NCBI RefSeq assembly: GCF_009766095.1
Contig: NZ_LMUD01000014.1
Location: 329,328-367,395 of the forward strand
Direction: 5' to 3'
DNA length: 38,068 nt
Origin: Granulicella sp. S190
Lineage (GTDB): Bacteria; Acidobacteriota; Terriglobia; Terriglobales; Acidobacteriaceae
The notes under the pieces are model-generated. The model worked only from the letters and a program-made list of their open reading frames with translations, was not told the DNA's origin and did no database searches. The position numbers were made by a program, and so were the translations under genes. Shown here one piece after another: positions 1 through 8,054 of the stretch (position 1 is the first letter of the stretch; every line of letters starts with the position of its first letter).

Positions 1-2
1 GA

Positions 3-503
3 GATAGCTTCACCGGTACCGTTGCTACCGACGTCATCGTCGACGGCCTTGTTGTTATTCGTCAAGGAACTCCAATCTCCGGTCGCGTCTCTGCAGTCCA
101 GGAGGCAGCCCACTATAAAGGCAATTCCTTACTCACCGTTGAACTCACCAGCATTAATCGACGTGGCGAAAGACTCGCAGTCACCACGGAGCCATACAGC
201 GTACAAGGCAAGGGCCGCGGTAAGAACACCGCAGAAAAGGTTGGAGGAGGAGCTGCCGTCGGTGCGATCCTTGGAGGCATCCTCGGCGGTGGCAAAGGAG
301 CCGCCATCGGCGCAGCAGCAGGCGGAGGCGTCGGAGCTGGAGCTAACACCATCACTCGCGGAGAACAGGTTCAAATCCCGTCGGAAAGTCTTATCCGCTT
401 CCGCCTCACCAACACCCTCTCTCTCAAGATCTCAACCAAAACTTCCGAAGGCGCTGCTAACCCAGACCTGCAATCACGACCTGAACGACAGCCACCTCAA
501 TAG
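3..503 (+). CDS. Glycine-zipper protein, 3' part (5' end outside window)
   Basis: The open frame enters from the left edge and encodes 166 residues up to TAG at 501-503. The first half resembles a small beta-rich domain (DSFTGTVATDVIVDG..., then SGRVSAVQEA). The centre is a run of Gly/Ala with GxxxG spacing (about residues 78-110, GGAAVGAILGGILGG and GAAIGAAAGG), the pattern of glycine-zipper segments that insert into or pack against membranes. The tail is polar. Proteins of this layout in Gram-negative bacteria are usually exported envelope proteins; the signal peptide would lie before the window. I do not recognise a specific function. Another open frame on the same strand over this stretch is a shadow, because only this frame gives a sensible protein with the zipper. 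Confidence 0.7.
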   Translation, partial: DSFTGTVATDVIVDGLVVIRQGTPISGRVSAVQEAAHYKGNSLLTVELTSINRRGERLAVTTEPYSVQGKGRGKNTAEKVGGGAAVGAILGGILGGGKGAAIGAAAGGGVGAGANTITRGEQVQIPSESLIRFRLTNTLSLKISTKTSEGAANPDLQSRPERQPPQ

Positions 504-529
504 TTAAAAGCCTGCATCTAACTATTGAG
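496..529 (+). terminator. Perfect 10-bp hairpin over a stop codon, possible terminator
   Basis: CTCAATAGTT (496-505) and AACTATTGAG (520-529) are exact reverse complements around a 14-nt loop, and the left arm contains the TAG stop of the glycine-zipper gene. A second, imperfect hairpin follows at once (CAGGC 532-536 with GCCTG 564-568, and AAGCC 538-542 with GGCTT 555-559). Neither is followed by a clear T-run, so intrinsic termination is uncertain. The structures could instead protect the mRNA 3' end. Confidence 0.45.
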
Positions 530-666
530 CACAGGCGAAGCCATCTTTTGCGTAGGCTTTTGTGCCTGAAATACATCGCCAAAGACGAAGTCCAGCACGA
601 TTCGCAGCATCGGCGTAAACCGCCGCGCCGCTGTCCTAACCTCAAGTTGCTTGAATAGGTGTTTCG

Positions 667-2460
667 TTGAAGAAGACCGCCGACAATGCGTCTCGCCCCG
701 CAGGATACCTTACCTTCACCCTGCATGCGCATCTGCCCTATGTCGTCAATCATGGCACGTGGCCTCATGGTCTGGAGTGGCTCCACGAAGCGGCCGCTGA
801 AACTTATCTTCCCTTTCTTCGCATGCTCAAAAATCTTGAACGAGACAAAATTCGCTTCAACTGTAACCTCAATCTTTCGCCAATCCTACTGGAACAGCTC
901 TCTCACCCCGTATTCCTCGCCGAGTTTCCAAACTATCTCACTCGCAAGATCGTCGCGGCGCGCGAGGATGAAGCTTATTTCCTGCAATCAGGAGATGACC
1001 ATTTCGCCGAAACTGCCAGGTTCTGGCAGCGCTTCTTTACGCAGGCCTTGGAAGACTTCAATCGCTTCGATCGCGACCTCATAGCCGCCTTCCGGCACTT
1101 CAACGATATCGGTCTTATTGACATCATCACCTGCGGAGCCACCCACGGATATCTGCCGCTTCTTGGTACCGACGAAAGCGTTCGAGCTCAGGTCCGCACT
1201 GCTGTCAACACACACCTTCGCCACTTCGGCAAAGCACCGCGCGGCATCTGGGCACCCGAGTGCGGCTATCGTCCCGCTGGCCTTTGGAGCTATCCCGTTC
1301 CCAACGCCGATGGAAGCCACACGCCTTCTCCATTCCACCGCATCGGTGTCGAACAAGCCCTCTCCGAGTCCGGTCTGGAATTCTTCTTCGTCGACACTCA
1401 TCTCGTCGAAGAATCCAGCCGCTCTCCATCGCCTTATCAACTCCTCAGCGGAAACACACCGAGCGATCCCGAGTTCGAGCGTCTGGCCCACGAGCCGCAT
1501 CGCTCGCTCTATCAGCCGTACTATGTCGAAGGCCCCTACGACAAGAGTCTCGCCACCACCATCTTTCCCCGCGATCCGCGCACCGGCATTCAAGTCTGGT
1601 CTGGAGACTCCGGCTATCCCGGCGACAGCGTCTACCTCGACTTTCATAAGAAACGCTGGCCCGGTGGTCATCGCTACTGGCGTGTCACCGGCTCCAGGGT
1701 CGACATGGGCGACAAACAGCCCTACTATCCCCACGAAGCCTCTGAACGGACCAAAGCTCACGCCAGCCACTTCGTCCATCTCGTCTACGACGCGCTGAAG
1801 TCGGGCTTCAACGACAGCATCCCTCCCATCCTTTGCTCGCCCTTTGATGCCGAACTCTTCGGCCACTGGTGGTTCGAAGGCGCACTCTGGCTGGAAGCCG
1901 TCGCCCGCAATCTTCATGAATTCGAGTCGGGAATCCAACTCATCAGTTGCGCCGAATACCTCGACCAGTACCCGCGGGCCGGCTTCATCTCCATGCACGA
2001 AGGCTCTTGGGGGGCTGAAGGTACCAATCAGGTCTGGCTCAACCCGGAGACCAGTTGGACGTATACCCACATCTATCCGGCTGAACTTTATACGCGAGAC
2101 GTCTGCACCGGTGGCCTTTGGCGCAGATCGGGGCTAGGCAAGAGAATCCTGCAACAAATCTGCCGCGAACTTCTCCTCCTTGAATCCTCCGATTGGCAGT
2201 TCCTCATCACTACCGGCGCCGCGCGCGACTACGCCGAGATCCGCTTTCTCACCCATAACGACCAGTTCAATGAAGTGAAGTCCCTCTGGCAAAACTTCGA
2301 ATCGACCGGCGCAATCACCAAAGCCGAGGAAGCTCGCCTCACAGAGATTGAACTCCGCGACAGCGTCTTTCCTGACATTGATCCCGGCCTGTGGGCCGCC
2401 GGAGCATCGGAAGTCCGACCTGAACCACCCATCCCTTATCCCGTCGAAACCACAGCGTGA
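667..2460 (+). CDS. GH57 1,4-alpha-glucan branching enzyme
   Basis: A 597-residue cytoplasmic protein of the GH57 / DUF1957 branching-enzyme family, which makes alpha-1,6 branches in glycogen-like glucans. The GH57 signatures appear in order: HAHLPYVVNH near residue 20, GATHGYLPLLG near residue 155, WAPECGYRP with the probable nucleophile Glu198, and PFDAELFGHWWFEG with the probable acid/base Asp394. Length fits the single-domain bacterial and archaeal branching enzymes (about 520-600 residues). The start is TTG at 667: an in-frame TGA at 652 excludes anything further upstream, and AGG at 657-659 sits 7 nt before it. A small inverted repeat (TCAAG at 642-646, CTTGA at 650-654) lies just upstream. 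No other glycogen gene is adjacent. An alpha-amylase or 4-alpha-glucanotransferase of the same family is less likely given the region 3 and 4 motifs. Confidence 0.88.
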   Translation: MKKTADNASRPAGYLTFTLHAHLPYVVNHGTWPHGLEWLHEAAAETYLPFLRMLKNLERDKIRFNCNLNLSPILLEQLSHPVFLAEFPNYLTRKIVAAREDEAYFLQSGDDHFAETARFWQRFFTQALEDFNRFDRDLIAAFRHFNDIGLIDIITCGATHGYLPLLGTDESVRAQVRTAVNTHLRHFGKAPRGIWAPECGYRPAGLWSYPVPNADGSHTPSPFHRIGVEQALSESGLEFFFVDTHLVEESSRSPSPYQLLSGNTPSDPEFERLAHEPHRSLYQPYYVEGPYDKSLATTIFPRDPRTGIQVWSGDSGYPGDSVYLDFHKKRWPGGHRYWRVTGSRVDMGDKQPYYPHEASERTKAHASHFVHLVYDALKSGFNDSIPPILCSPFDAELFGHWWFEGALWLEAVARNLHEFESGIQLISCAEYLDQYPRAGFISMHEGSWGAEGTNQVWLNPETSWTYTHIYPAELYTRDVCTGGLWRRSGLGKRILQQICRELLLLESSDWQFLITTGAARDYAEIRFLTHNDQFNEVKSLWQNFESTGAITKAEEARLTEIELRDSVFPDIDPGLWAAGASEVRPEPPIPYPVETTA

Positions 2461-2599
2461 CGCAGCGAAACCATCATGATTCAAACGTCTTCGTCAACAA
2501 CGCTCTCGTGGAATCTTTACTCGTCAAAACTTTCCAAAGACTGTCTTCAATAGCGGCGTCACCTGGGTAAACCATACTCCTGCCCCACGAATTGTGAAG

Positions 2600-2621
2600 A
2601 TGTATCGCATCATAGATACAT
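2600..2621. promoter_or_regulatory. Operator-like dyad overlapping a start codon
   Basis: ATGTATC (2600-2606) and GATACAT (2615-2621) form a perfect 7-bp inverted repeat with an 8-nt spacer. Its right arm contains the first two bases of the ATG at 2620. It could be a repressor site or an mRNA hairpin that masks initiation. Assignment to a regulator family is not possible from sequence alone. Confidence 0.4.
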
Positions 2622-3495
2622 GGCGGTCATGTCTCCAGTTTCACGGGATCAACGAAATTACTCCCCAGCCTCATTGCTCGCTCTCTGGCATCTCCTGTCG
2701 CTCGATGCCCCTACTGTCGCCTCGCTCTGGATCTGGTTCATCGCCTCTGCCAACCACCTCCGGCTTTCCTTCCTCAGTGTCATCGCAATGTTCCTGGCCG
2801 TCTGGATGCTTTATGCCGCCGACCGCCTCTTGGACGCCCGTCTGATCGGAACACCGGAGAGCAGCGAACTCGAGGCACGTCACTACTTCCACAGTCGCCA
2901 TCGACGTGCTTTCCTTATCGCGATCCTCGTTACCTCTGCCGCCCTTGCGCTCCTTCTTCCTCACCTTGAAGCAGAAGCTATACATCTCTATCTCGTCCTC
3001 GGCGTTCTGCTCTTTGGGTACTTCATCCTCATCCACGTCACTCGTAGCGCTCACCGTCTGCCAAAGGAGATTGCAGTAGGCCTCTTCTTCGCAGCAGCCA
3101 CCTTCATCCCTACCGTCGCTCGCCGGCCCGGCCTCCGCATCGAACTCCTCCCTCTGGCAATTCTCTTCGCTGCTCTATGCAGTCTCAACTGCCTCTTCAT
3201 CTATGACTGGGAGCACAGCACTCTGTCTCATTCCGACCATCCTGCACACGCCGCCACCCGTATCGCACTTCGGCACCTAAGGATAATCGCCGTTGCTCTC
3301 ATTCTGCTTAGCTCCTCGGTCGCAGTCTTTGATCATCAAGCTCCATGGCCGATCTCGGTCGCGATCGTTGTCGCTGCAATACTGCTTCTCCTCCTGCATG
3401 AAGCTCGCCATCGCATGGCACGCCTCACCCTCCGAAGTCTCGCCGACCTCGCTCTCATCTCACCCCTCCTGGTAACACCGTGGCTCCGCCGATAA
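2620..3495 (+). CDS. Polytopic membrane protein, UbiA prenyltransferase-like
   Basis: A 291-residue very hydrophobic protein with about eight predicted membrane spans. Three features recall the UbiA prenyltransferase superfamily: an Asp-containing motif YAADRLLDAR after the second span (where UbiA proteins carry NDxxDxxxD), LPKEIAVGLFFAAAT in the middle (UbiA: K-E-x-x-V-G), and a second acidic motif CLFIYDWEH. The canonical NDxxD is not intact, so prenyl transfer is a suggestion, not a call. The stop codon overlaps the start of the methyltransferase at 3495 (TAATG), so the two are translated together. That pairing is familiar from quinone and other isoprenoid pathways. ATG 2620 lies inside an inverted repeat; ATG 2629 is an alternative start. 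Confidence 0.6.
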   Translation: MAVMSPVSRDQRNYSPASLLALWHLLSLDAPTVASLWIWFIASANHLRLSFLSVIAMFLAVWMLYAADRLLDARLIGTPESSELEARHYFHSRHRRAFLIAILVTSAALALLLPHLEAEAIHLYLVLGVLLFGYFILIHVTRSAHRLPKEIAVGLFFAAATFIPTVARRPGLRIELLPLAILFAALCSLNCLFIYDWEHSTLSHSDHPAHAATRIALRHLRIIAVALILLSSSVAVFDHQAPWPISVAIVVAAILLLLLHEARHRMARLTLRSLADLALISPLLVTPWLRR

Positions 3496-4151
3496 TGCCT
3501 GATCAACCTAACTTCGACTTCATCGCACGCCCCTATCGCTCGCTTGAATACTTGACTCTCGGTCGCGCCCTCGAACGCTGCCGCCTGCACTTTCTTCCGA
3601 ATCTCATCCAACAGAGACGAGCCTTGGTGCTTGGAGACGGAGACGGACGTTTCCTAGCTGAGCTCTTCGTCCAAAATCCACAACTCGTCGCCGATGCGAT
3701 CGACACCAGCGCCACCATGTTGCAACTCCTCCGTCAACGCTGCGAAGCACGGGCCCCCGAATCATCCAGTCGTCTGACTACCTGCCAAACCAGCGCTCTC
3801 CTCTGTCCTCTCGGCAAATCGTATGACCTGGTCATCACTCACTTCTTCCTGGATTGCCTCAACCAGTCCGATCTCGAAAATCTAGTCAACCGCATCACCC
3901 CTCGCTTATCCACCGGCGCCCTCTGGCTGATCTCGGACTTCCATATTCCCCAGGGCCTCATGCATCTTCCAGCCAAACTCATGGTACGGAGCCTCTACCT
4001 GGCGTTCCGAATCCTCGCCGGCCTCCGCACCACGCAACTCCCCGATCACGTCACACCCATCCGGCAAGCAGGCTTCAACAGGGTCGCTCAACAGAATCGG
4101 CTGTTCGGTCTACTCACTACCGAACTCTGGCAGTTCAACCCGGCCTCGTAA
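3495..4151 (+). CDS. Class I SAM-dependent methyltransferase
   Basis: A 218-residue soluble protein with a Rossmann-type methyltransferase core. The glycine-rich SAM loop is ALVLGDGDGRFLAEL (near residues 43-57), followed by an acidic position in DAIDTSATML, a motif-IV-like YDLVITHFFLDCL, and a motif-VI-like GALWLISDF. The substrate cannot be read from the sequence. The open frame extends up to a GTG at 3480, but I chose ATG 3495 because it overlaps the TAA of the membrane protein by one base (TAATG), the classic arrangement for coupled translation. Co-translation with a UbiA-like protein suggests a small hydrophobic or isoprenoid substrate; this is inference. Confidence 0.78.
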   Translation: MPDQPNFDFIARPYRSLEYLTLGRALERCRLHFLPNLIQQRRALVLGDGDGRFLAELFVQNPQLVADAIDTSATMLQLLRQRCEARAPESSSRLTTCQTSALLCPLGKSYDLVITHFFLDCLNQSDLENLVNRITPRLSTGALWLISDFHIPQGLMHLPAKLMVRSLYLAFRILAGLRTTQLPDHVTPIRQAGFNRVAQQNRLFGLLTTELWQFNPAS

Positions 4152-4214
4152 ATTCACTCGTAGACATGAAAAACTTTTCCGCCTCAAACTCCAAACCACA
4201 CCTACAATCCCTCT

Positions 4215-6320
4215 ATGCCGCGCAACCACTCACTGACCGTTGCTGCACTCTTCCTCTTTCCGCTTGCCACCACCGCTCAGACAACTCAACAAACCAGCAT
4301 CGCAACCAACAGCCCTGACGGGAAGCCCCTTTCAACACGAGTCGTCGCCTACGACATCAATGCAAAGCTGGACACCGGCAAAAAGACCCTCGACGCCACC
4401 GAGACTCTCACCTACAAAAACCTTACCGGCCAACCCATCTCTGCAATTCCCTTTCACCTCTACCTCAATGCCTTTCGCCCCGAGTCTACCTTCACCAGTG
4501 AAACGCACTTCATTGGTGGCCCGCGCGGCTCCGACGACGAAGACAACTACCCTTCAGAAAAACTTGGCAGTATCACCATCTCTCACATCGATGGCGACGG
4601 ATACGGTGACCTCACCTCCGCAATGCACTTCATCGCTCCTGACGACGGCAACTCCGAAGACCACACCGTAGCCGAGCTCACCCTTCCTCACCCCCTCAAC
4701 CCCAACGAATCCATCACCCTCCATCTCGCATTCCACGATGTCTTTCCCCTCTCCGTTGCGCGCAACGGCTATAAACGCGACTTCATCATGGGAGGCCAAT
4801 GGTATCCAAAGCCCGGAGTCTTCTGGCGCGGAGCCTGGAACTGCCACCAGTATCACGCGGCCACCGAGTTCTTCTCCGACTTCGCCACATTCAACGTATC
4901 GCTCACCTTGCCCCGTCGCTATCTGGTAGGCGCCAGCGGAGTCCCCACCGGCGAAGTCATCAATACCGACAACACGAAAACCCTCACCTTCTACGGAGAA
5001 GACATAGGCGACTTTGCATGGGCGGCCAGCCCCAACTTCACCACGACTGACGGCATCTACCTCTCTTCTCTCGGACCCGTAAAGATCCACGTCCTCGCGC
5101 TCGCCGCCCATCCTAAAGCCGGTGCTCGCTACCTCGACATCATGCAGAAGACGCTGGCGGACTACGACCATCGATACGGTCCTTACCCGTACAAAATCAT
5201 TACCGTCATCGATCCTGAGCCCGATTCGGAGATGGGAGGCATGGAATACCCAACCCTTTTCACCGGCGAAACCTCGTGGTACGAGCCCACCTATCTCACA
5301 GAGCAAGCCACCGAACATGAGTTCGGTCACCAATACTGGTACGGCATGGTCGCCACCAATGAGTTTGAAGACGCCTGGCTCGACGAAGGGATTAACTCTT
5401 ACACCGAAGTCACCGTCATGAACGATATCCTCGGTCACAACACATCCATATTCGGCCGCTCCTACGCCAGCGTTGGCGACACTACGCTGCGCCGTTTCAA
5501 CTACGTCTCCCGACCCGACTTCGATCCAGTCACTCGATGGGCCTTCAAGTTCCGCGACTTCAACTCCTATGGCGCAATCACATACGGCAAATCCGCAACT
5601 TTGCTGGCCACACTCGAAGGCATCATTGGCCGCGACACCATGGAAGAAGCCATGCGCACGTACTTCCTGCGCTATCGCTTTACCCATCCCACCACTGAAG
5701 ACTTCCTTCGCACCATCGAAGAGGTCGCCATCAAAAACGGCCGTGCTACTGCCATCGGCGGCACAGTTCTAAACCGCTCTCTTCAGACTGTCTCCCACAT
5801 CGAGCCATCTCAACCCACCCACCAGACCAGTCTCGCCGCAGTCTTCAACTCCGCGGCAACTCCCCAGGTTGTTCCGGTCTCCAGCCTTCGGCCCTTCTTC
5901 GATCAGGCCGTCTACGGAACTCAACTGCTTGATTACTCCGTAAGCACTGTCTCTTCAGACCCGGTCAAATGGTGGCTCCCACAGCCCAAAAATACAAAGC
6001 AGATCCAATATCTTTCCACCGTATATCTGCGACGCAAGGGCGACTTTATCTTTCCCGTCACCGCAGAAGTCATCTTTGACGACGGAACTCGTCTACGCGA
6101 GCACTGGGACGGCGTCGATCGATGGACCAAACTCACCTACATCCGCAACGCGAAGATTCGCTCCGTAGAGATCGACCCCGATCACATCATCCTGCTCGAT
6201 AAAGATCTGTTCAACAACAGCTACGTCACGACGGCAAACAATATCCCGGCACGCAAAATCTCGAACCTCTGGTTGAGCTTCCAGCAACTTCTGGCACAAC
6301 TTTCCTCTTGGATCGTCTGA
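4215..6320 (+). CDS. M1 family zinc aminopeptidase, secreted
   Basis: A 701-residue protein starting with a signal peptide (MPRNHSLTVAALFLFPLATTAQ). The catalytic core is complete for the gluzincin M1 family: the exopeptidase motif GGMEY (341-345, the GxMEN position), zinc site HEFGH (368-372) and the third ligand Glu391, exactly 18 residues after the second His, inside NEFEDAWLDEGINSY. It would remove N-terminal residues from peptides in the periplasm or outside the cell. The N-terminal third is the beta-sandwich expected of M1 enzymes (YDINAKLD...KTLDATETLTYKN). The region after about residue 530 is a less conserved domain. The gene stands alone in its orientation block, about 60 bp after the methyltransferase and 40 bp before a membrane protein gene. 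Confidence 0.9.
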   Translation: MPRNHSLTVAALFLFPLATTAQTTQQTSIATNSPDGKPLSTRVVAYDINAKLDTGKKTLDATETLTYKNLTGQPISAIPFHLYLNAFRPESTFTSETHFIGGPRGSDDEDNYPSEKLGSITISHIDGDGYGDLTSAMHFIAPDDGNSEDHTVAELTLPHPLNPNESITLHLAFHDVFPLSVARNGYKRDFIMGGQWYPKPGVFWRGAWNCHQYHAATEFFSDFATFNVSLTLPRRYLVGASGVPTGEVINTDNTKTLTFYGEDIGDFAWAASPNFTTTDGIYLSSLGPVKIHVLALAAHPKAGARYLDIMQKTLADYDHRYGPYPYKIITVIDPEPDSEMGGMEYPTLFTGETSWYEPTYLTEQATEHEFGHQYWYGMVATNEFEDAWLDEGINSYTEVTVMNDILGHNTSIFGRSYASVGDTTLRRFNYVSRPDFDPVTRWAFKFRDFNSYGAITYGKSATLLATLEGIIGRDTMEEAMRTYFLRYRFTHPTTEDFLRTIEEVAIKNGRATAIGGTVLNRSLQTVSHIEPSQPTHQTSLAAVFNSAATPQVVPVSSLRPFFDQAVYGTQLLDYSVSTVSSDPVKWWLPQPKNTKQIQYLSTVYLRRKGDFIFPVTAEVIFDDGTRLREHWDGVDRWTKLTYIRNAKIRSVEIDPDHIILLDKDLFNNSYVTTANNIPARKISNLWLSFQQLLAQLSSWIV

Positions 6321-6359
6321 TCACCCTCGATACAGCAACCTCTCGTAAAGGTCCTCAGC

Positions 6360-7448
6360 ATGCTTGAACGCCGAAACATCTTTCTCCATGGGCTTCTCCT
6401 CACCCTCCGACGATTTCCCGCAGTACTTTGGAGCTACGTCTTCAACCTTGGACTAGCCTTGCTCTTCTCCATTCGTCTTCACAGCCAGTTCAGTTCGATC
6501 ATGGACCACTCCATCGAAGCGCAACGCCTCACAGGCGGTTTTGATCTGGGCACTGCCGCCAATTCTCTCCTCCGTCTCCAGGACGGTCCGTCCGGCGGAA
6601 GCGCTGGCGCTTTCTCCTCCATACCGCTTTACCTCCTCCTCTACTTCCTGCTCGTTCCTGGCACTCTCTTCTGCTACCAGACCAAAAGCCCCGCCCGTCT
6701 CAGCACCCTCTTCCATCAGGGCCTCCTCTTTTTCTGGCGCTTCGTTCGCATCACTATCCTCACGATCCTCGTCTCTGCTCTCATCCTCGGCCCACTGGCA
6801 TTTCTACAAACCAAATGGGCCGAGCATGTCGACGAGCACGCGGTGGGTCGTCACGCCTTCTTCGCGACCCTGGCCGGCTACATCATCCTCTTCCTCGTCG
6901 CTTCCATCCTTCGTCTCTACTTCGATCTCGTCGAGGTCTACACTGTCCAACTCGGCCTACATCTGCGCCGCAGCGGCAAACCCGACCGCCGCGTCCGCCG
7001 AGCCCTCGGTCCCGCCTGGCGAACCCTGCGCACTCACTTCTCTCAGGCGTGGCCCATCTTCCTCTTTCTAACCCTCCTTGGAGCCGCCGCCGTCATCCTC
7101 ACCGCGCGCACCTCCATGCACATGCTTGCGCAGCCTCGAGTCTGGCCCACCTTCCTGCTCGCCCAACTCGGTCTGTTCGTCCTTCTCTTCACCCGCTTCT
7201 GGCAGCGCGCAGCCGAGACCTCTCTCGCTCTCCAGAACCCCATCTTTACTTCATCCCCTCTACCGATTCTTCCCATCGTAGGTAAAGTCAACCCGGCAGA
7301 CCCCCTGCATCCCAGCCGCTTGAGCTCTAAAGATCAACCATGGCACAATCCCATCGACCCGATCCCGAACCCCGAACCCGCATCCCCCTCCCTCGACGAG
7401 CCCGACCCCGGAGTGTTCCATCACGACCCAGCCAAACCGCCACAGTAG
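6360..7448 (+). CDS. Polytopic membrane protein of unknown function
   Basis: A 362-residue protein with about six hydrophobic spans judged by eye (near residues 10-35, 85-105, 120-150, 163-185, 228-250 and 262-283) and a long loop after the first span. The last 60 residues are a hydrophilic, strongly Pro- and Asp-rich tail (NPIDPIPNPEPASPSLDEPDP), probably disordered. No enzyme motif is visible. It begins 40 bp after the aminopeptidase stop, so the two may be co-transcribed. I do not recognise the family; acidobacterial genomes carry many such uncharacterised membrane proteins. Confidence 0.65.
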   Translation: MLERRNIFLHGLLLTLRRFPAVLWSYVFNLGLALLFSIRLHSQFSSIMDHSIEAQRLTGGFDLGTAANSLLRLQDGPSGGSAGAFSSIPLYLLLYFLLVPGTLFCYQTKSPARLSTLFHQGLLFFWRFVRITILTILVSALILGPLAFLQTKWAEHVDEHAVGRHAFFATLAGYIILFLVASILRLYFDLVEVYTVQLGLHLRRSGKPDRRVRRALGPAWRTLRTHFSQAWPIFLFLTLLGAAAVILTARTSMHMLAQPRVWPTFLLAQLGLFVLLFTRFWQRAAETSLALQNPIFTSSPLPILPIVGKVNPADPLHPSRLSSKDQPWHNPIDPIPNPEPASPSLDEPDPGVFHHDPAKPPQ

Positions 7449-7520
7449 CCGCACATCTCACCTCTCATCAACCACCGGCTACACTCCACATGTGGGCCTG
7501 CGGTAAAATGTGAATAGATT

Positions 7521-8054
7521 ATGAATTTGTATATTCTTCGCCACGCCAGCGCTGGTCTTCGCCGAGCAAACCCCCTCCTGGACGTGAAGCGTCCCCTCGA
7601 CAAGGAAGGGAAAAAGCACAGCCTTCAACTCGCCTACGTCCTGAATGCATTGAACATACAGTTCGACCTGATCGTCTCGAGCCCGCTCAAGCGCAGCCTC
7701 CAGACCGCCTCCATGATCGGGACAGAGACCGGCTACGAGGCTCAGATTCTGCAATCCAACGCGCTAGCCCCGTCAGCCACGATCAAAGACTTCCAAAAAC
7801 TCCTCCGCGAGTGCTCCGACCGCGAAAACGTCCTCGTAGTAGGTCATAACCCCAACCTCTCCAGCTTTTTAGGCTCGCTTCTCGTACCGGCAGCCAGCCC
7901 TGAAGCCAGAATCCGCCTCCGCAAAGGCTCAATCGCTCGTGTCGTCCTCACCCGCGGCCCTGCCGTCCTGCAAACGCTTCTGGACCCACGCACCGTTCGC
8001 GCGCTCTATGCTACCTCGACGAAGAGCTCCCGCCGAAAGACCTCGCGGAAGTAG
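7521..8054 (+). CDS. sixA: SixA-like phosphohistidine phosphatase
   Basis: A 177-residue histidine-phosphatase-fold protein of the SixA branch. It starts MNLYILRHASAG: the RHG signature appears as Arg7-His8-Ala9, as in SixA, and the second catalytic His is His109 in VVGHNPNLSSFLG. SixA removes phosphate from histidines of phosphotransfer proteins. Length and early RHA motif fit SixA rather than phosphoglycerate mutase or CobC. The Lys/Arg/Ser-rich tail (STKSSRRKTSRK) overlaps the 3' end of the opposing ppx gene by 49 bp. No good Shine-Dalgarno is seen before the ATG. Upstream are a TAAAAT -10-like box (7504-7509) and the perfect palindrome CCACATGTGG (7486-7495), a possible operator. Confidence 0.85.
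   Translation: MNLYILRHASAGLRRANPLLDVKRPLDKEGKKHSLQLAYVLNALNIQFDLIVSSPLKRSLQTASMIGTETGYEAQILQSNALAPSATIKDFQKLLRECSDRENVLVVGHNPNLSSFLGSLLVPAASPEARIRLRKGSIARVVLTRGPAVLQTLLDPRTVRALYATSTKSSRRKTSRK

Noticed and set aside
22..507. Plus-strand 161-residue open frame at the left edge
   Set aside because: The overlapping frame from base 3 gives a coherent protein with a glycine zipper; this one is Ser/Pro/Arg-rich shadow sequence.
988..2070. 360-residue minus-strand open frame opposite the branching enzyme
   Set aside because: Strong third-position C bias creates long antisense frames; the plus-strand protein has complete GH57 motifs.
4554..5687. 377-residue minus-strand open frame opposite the aminopeptidase
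   Set aside because: Antisense shadow of a gene with intact M1 motifs; the product is Gly/Val/Glu-rich and resembles nothing.
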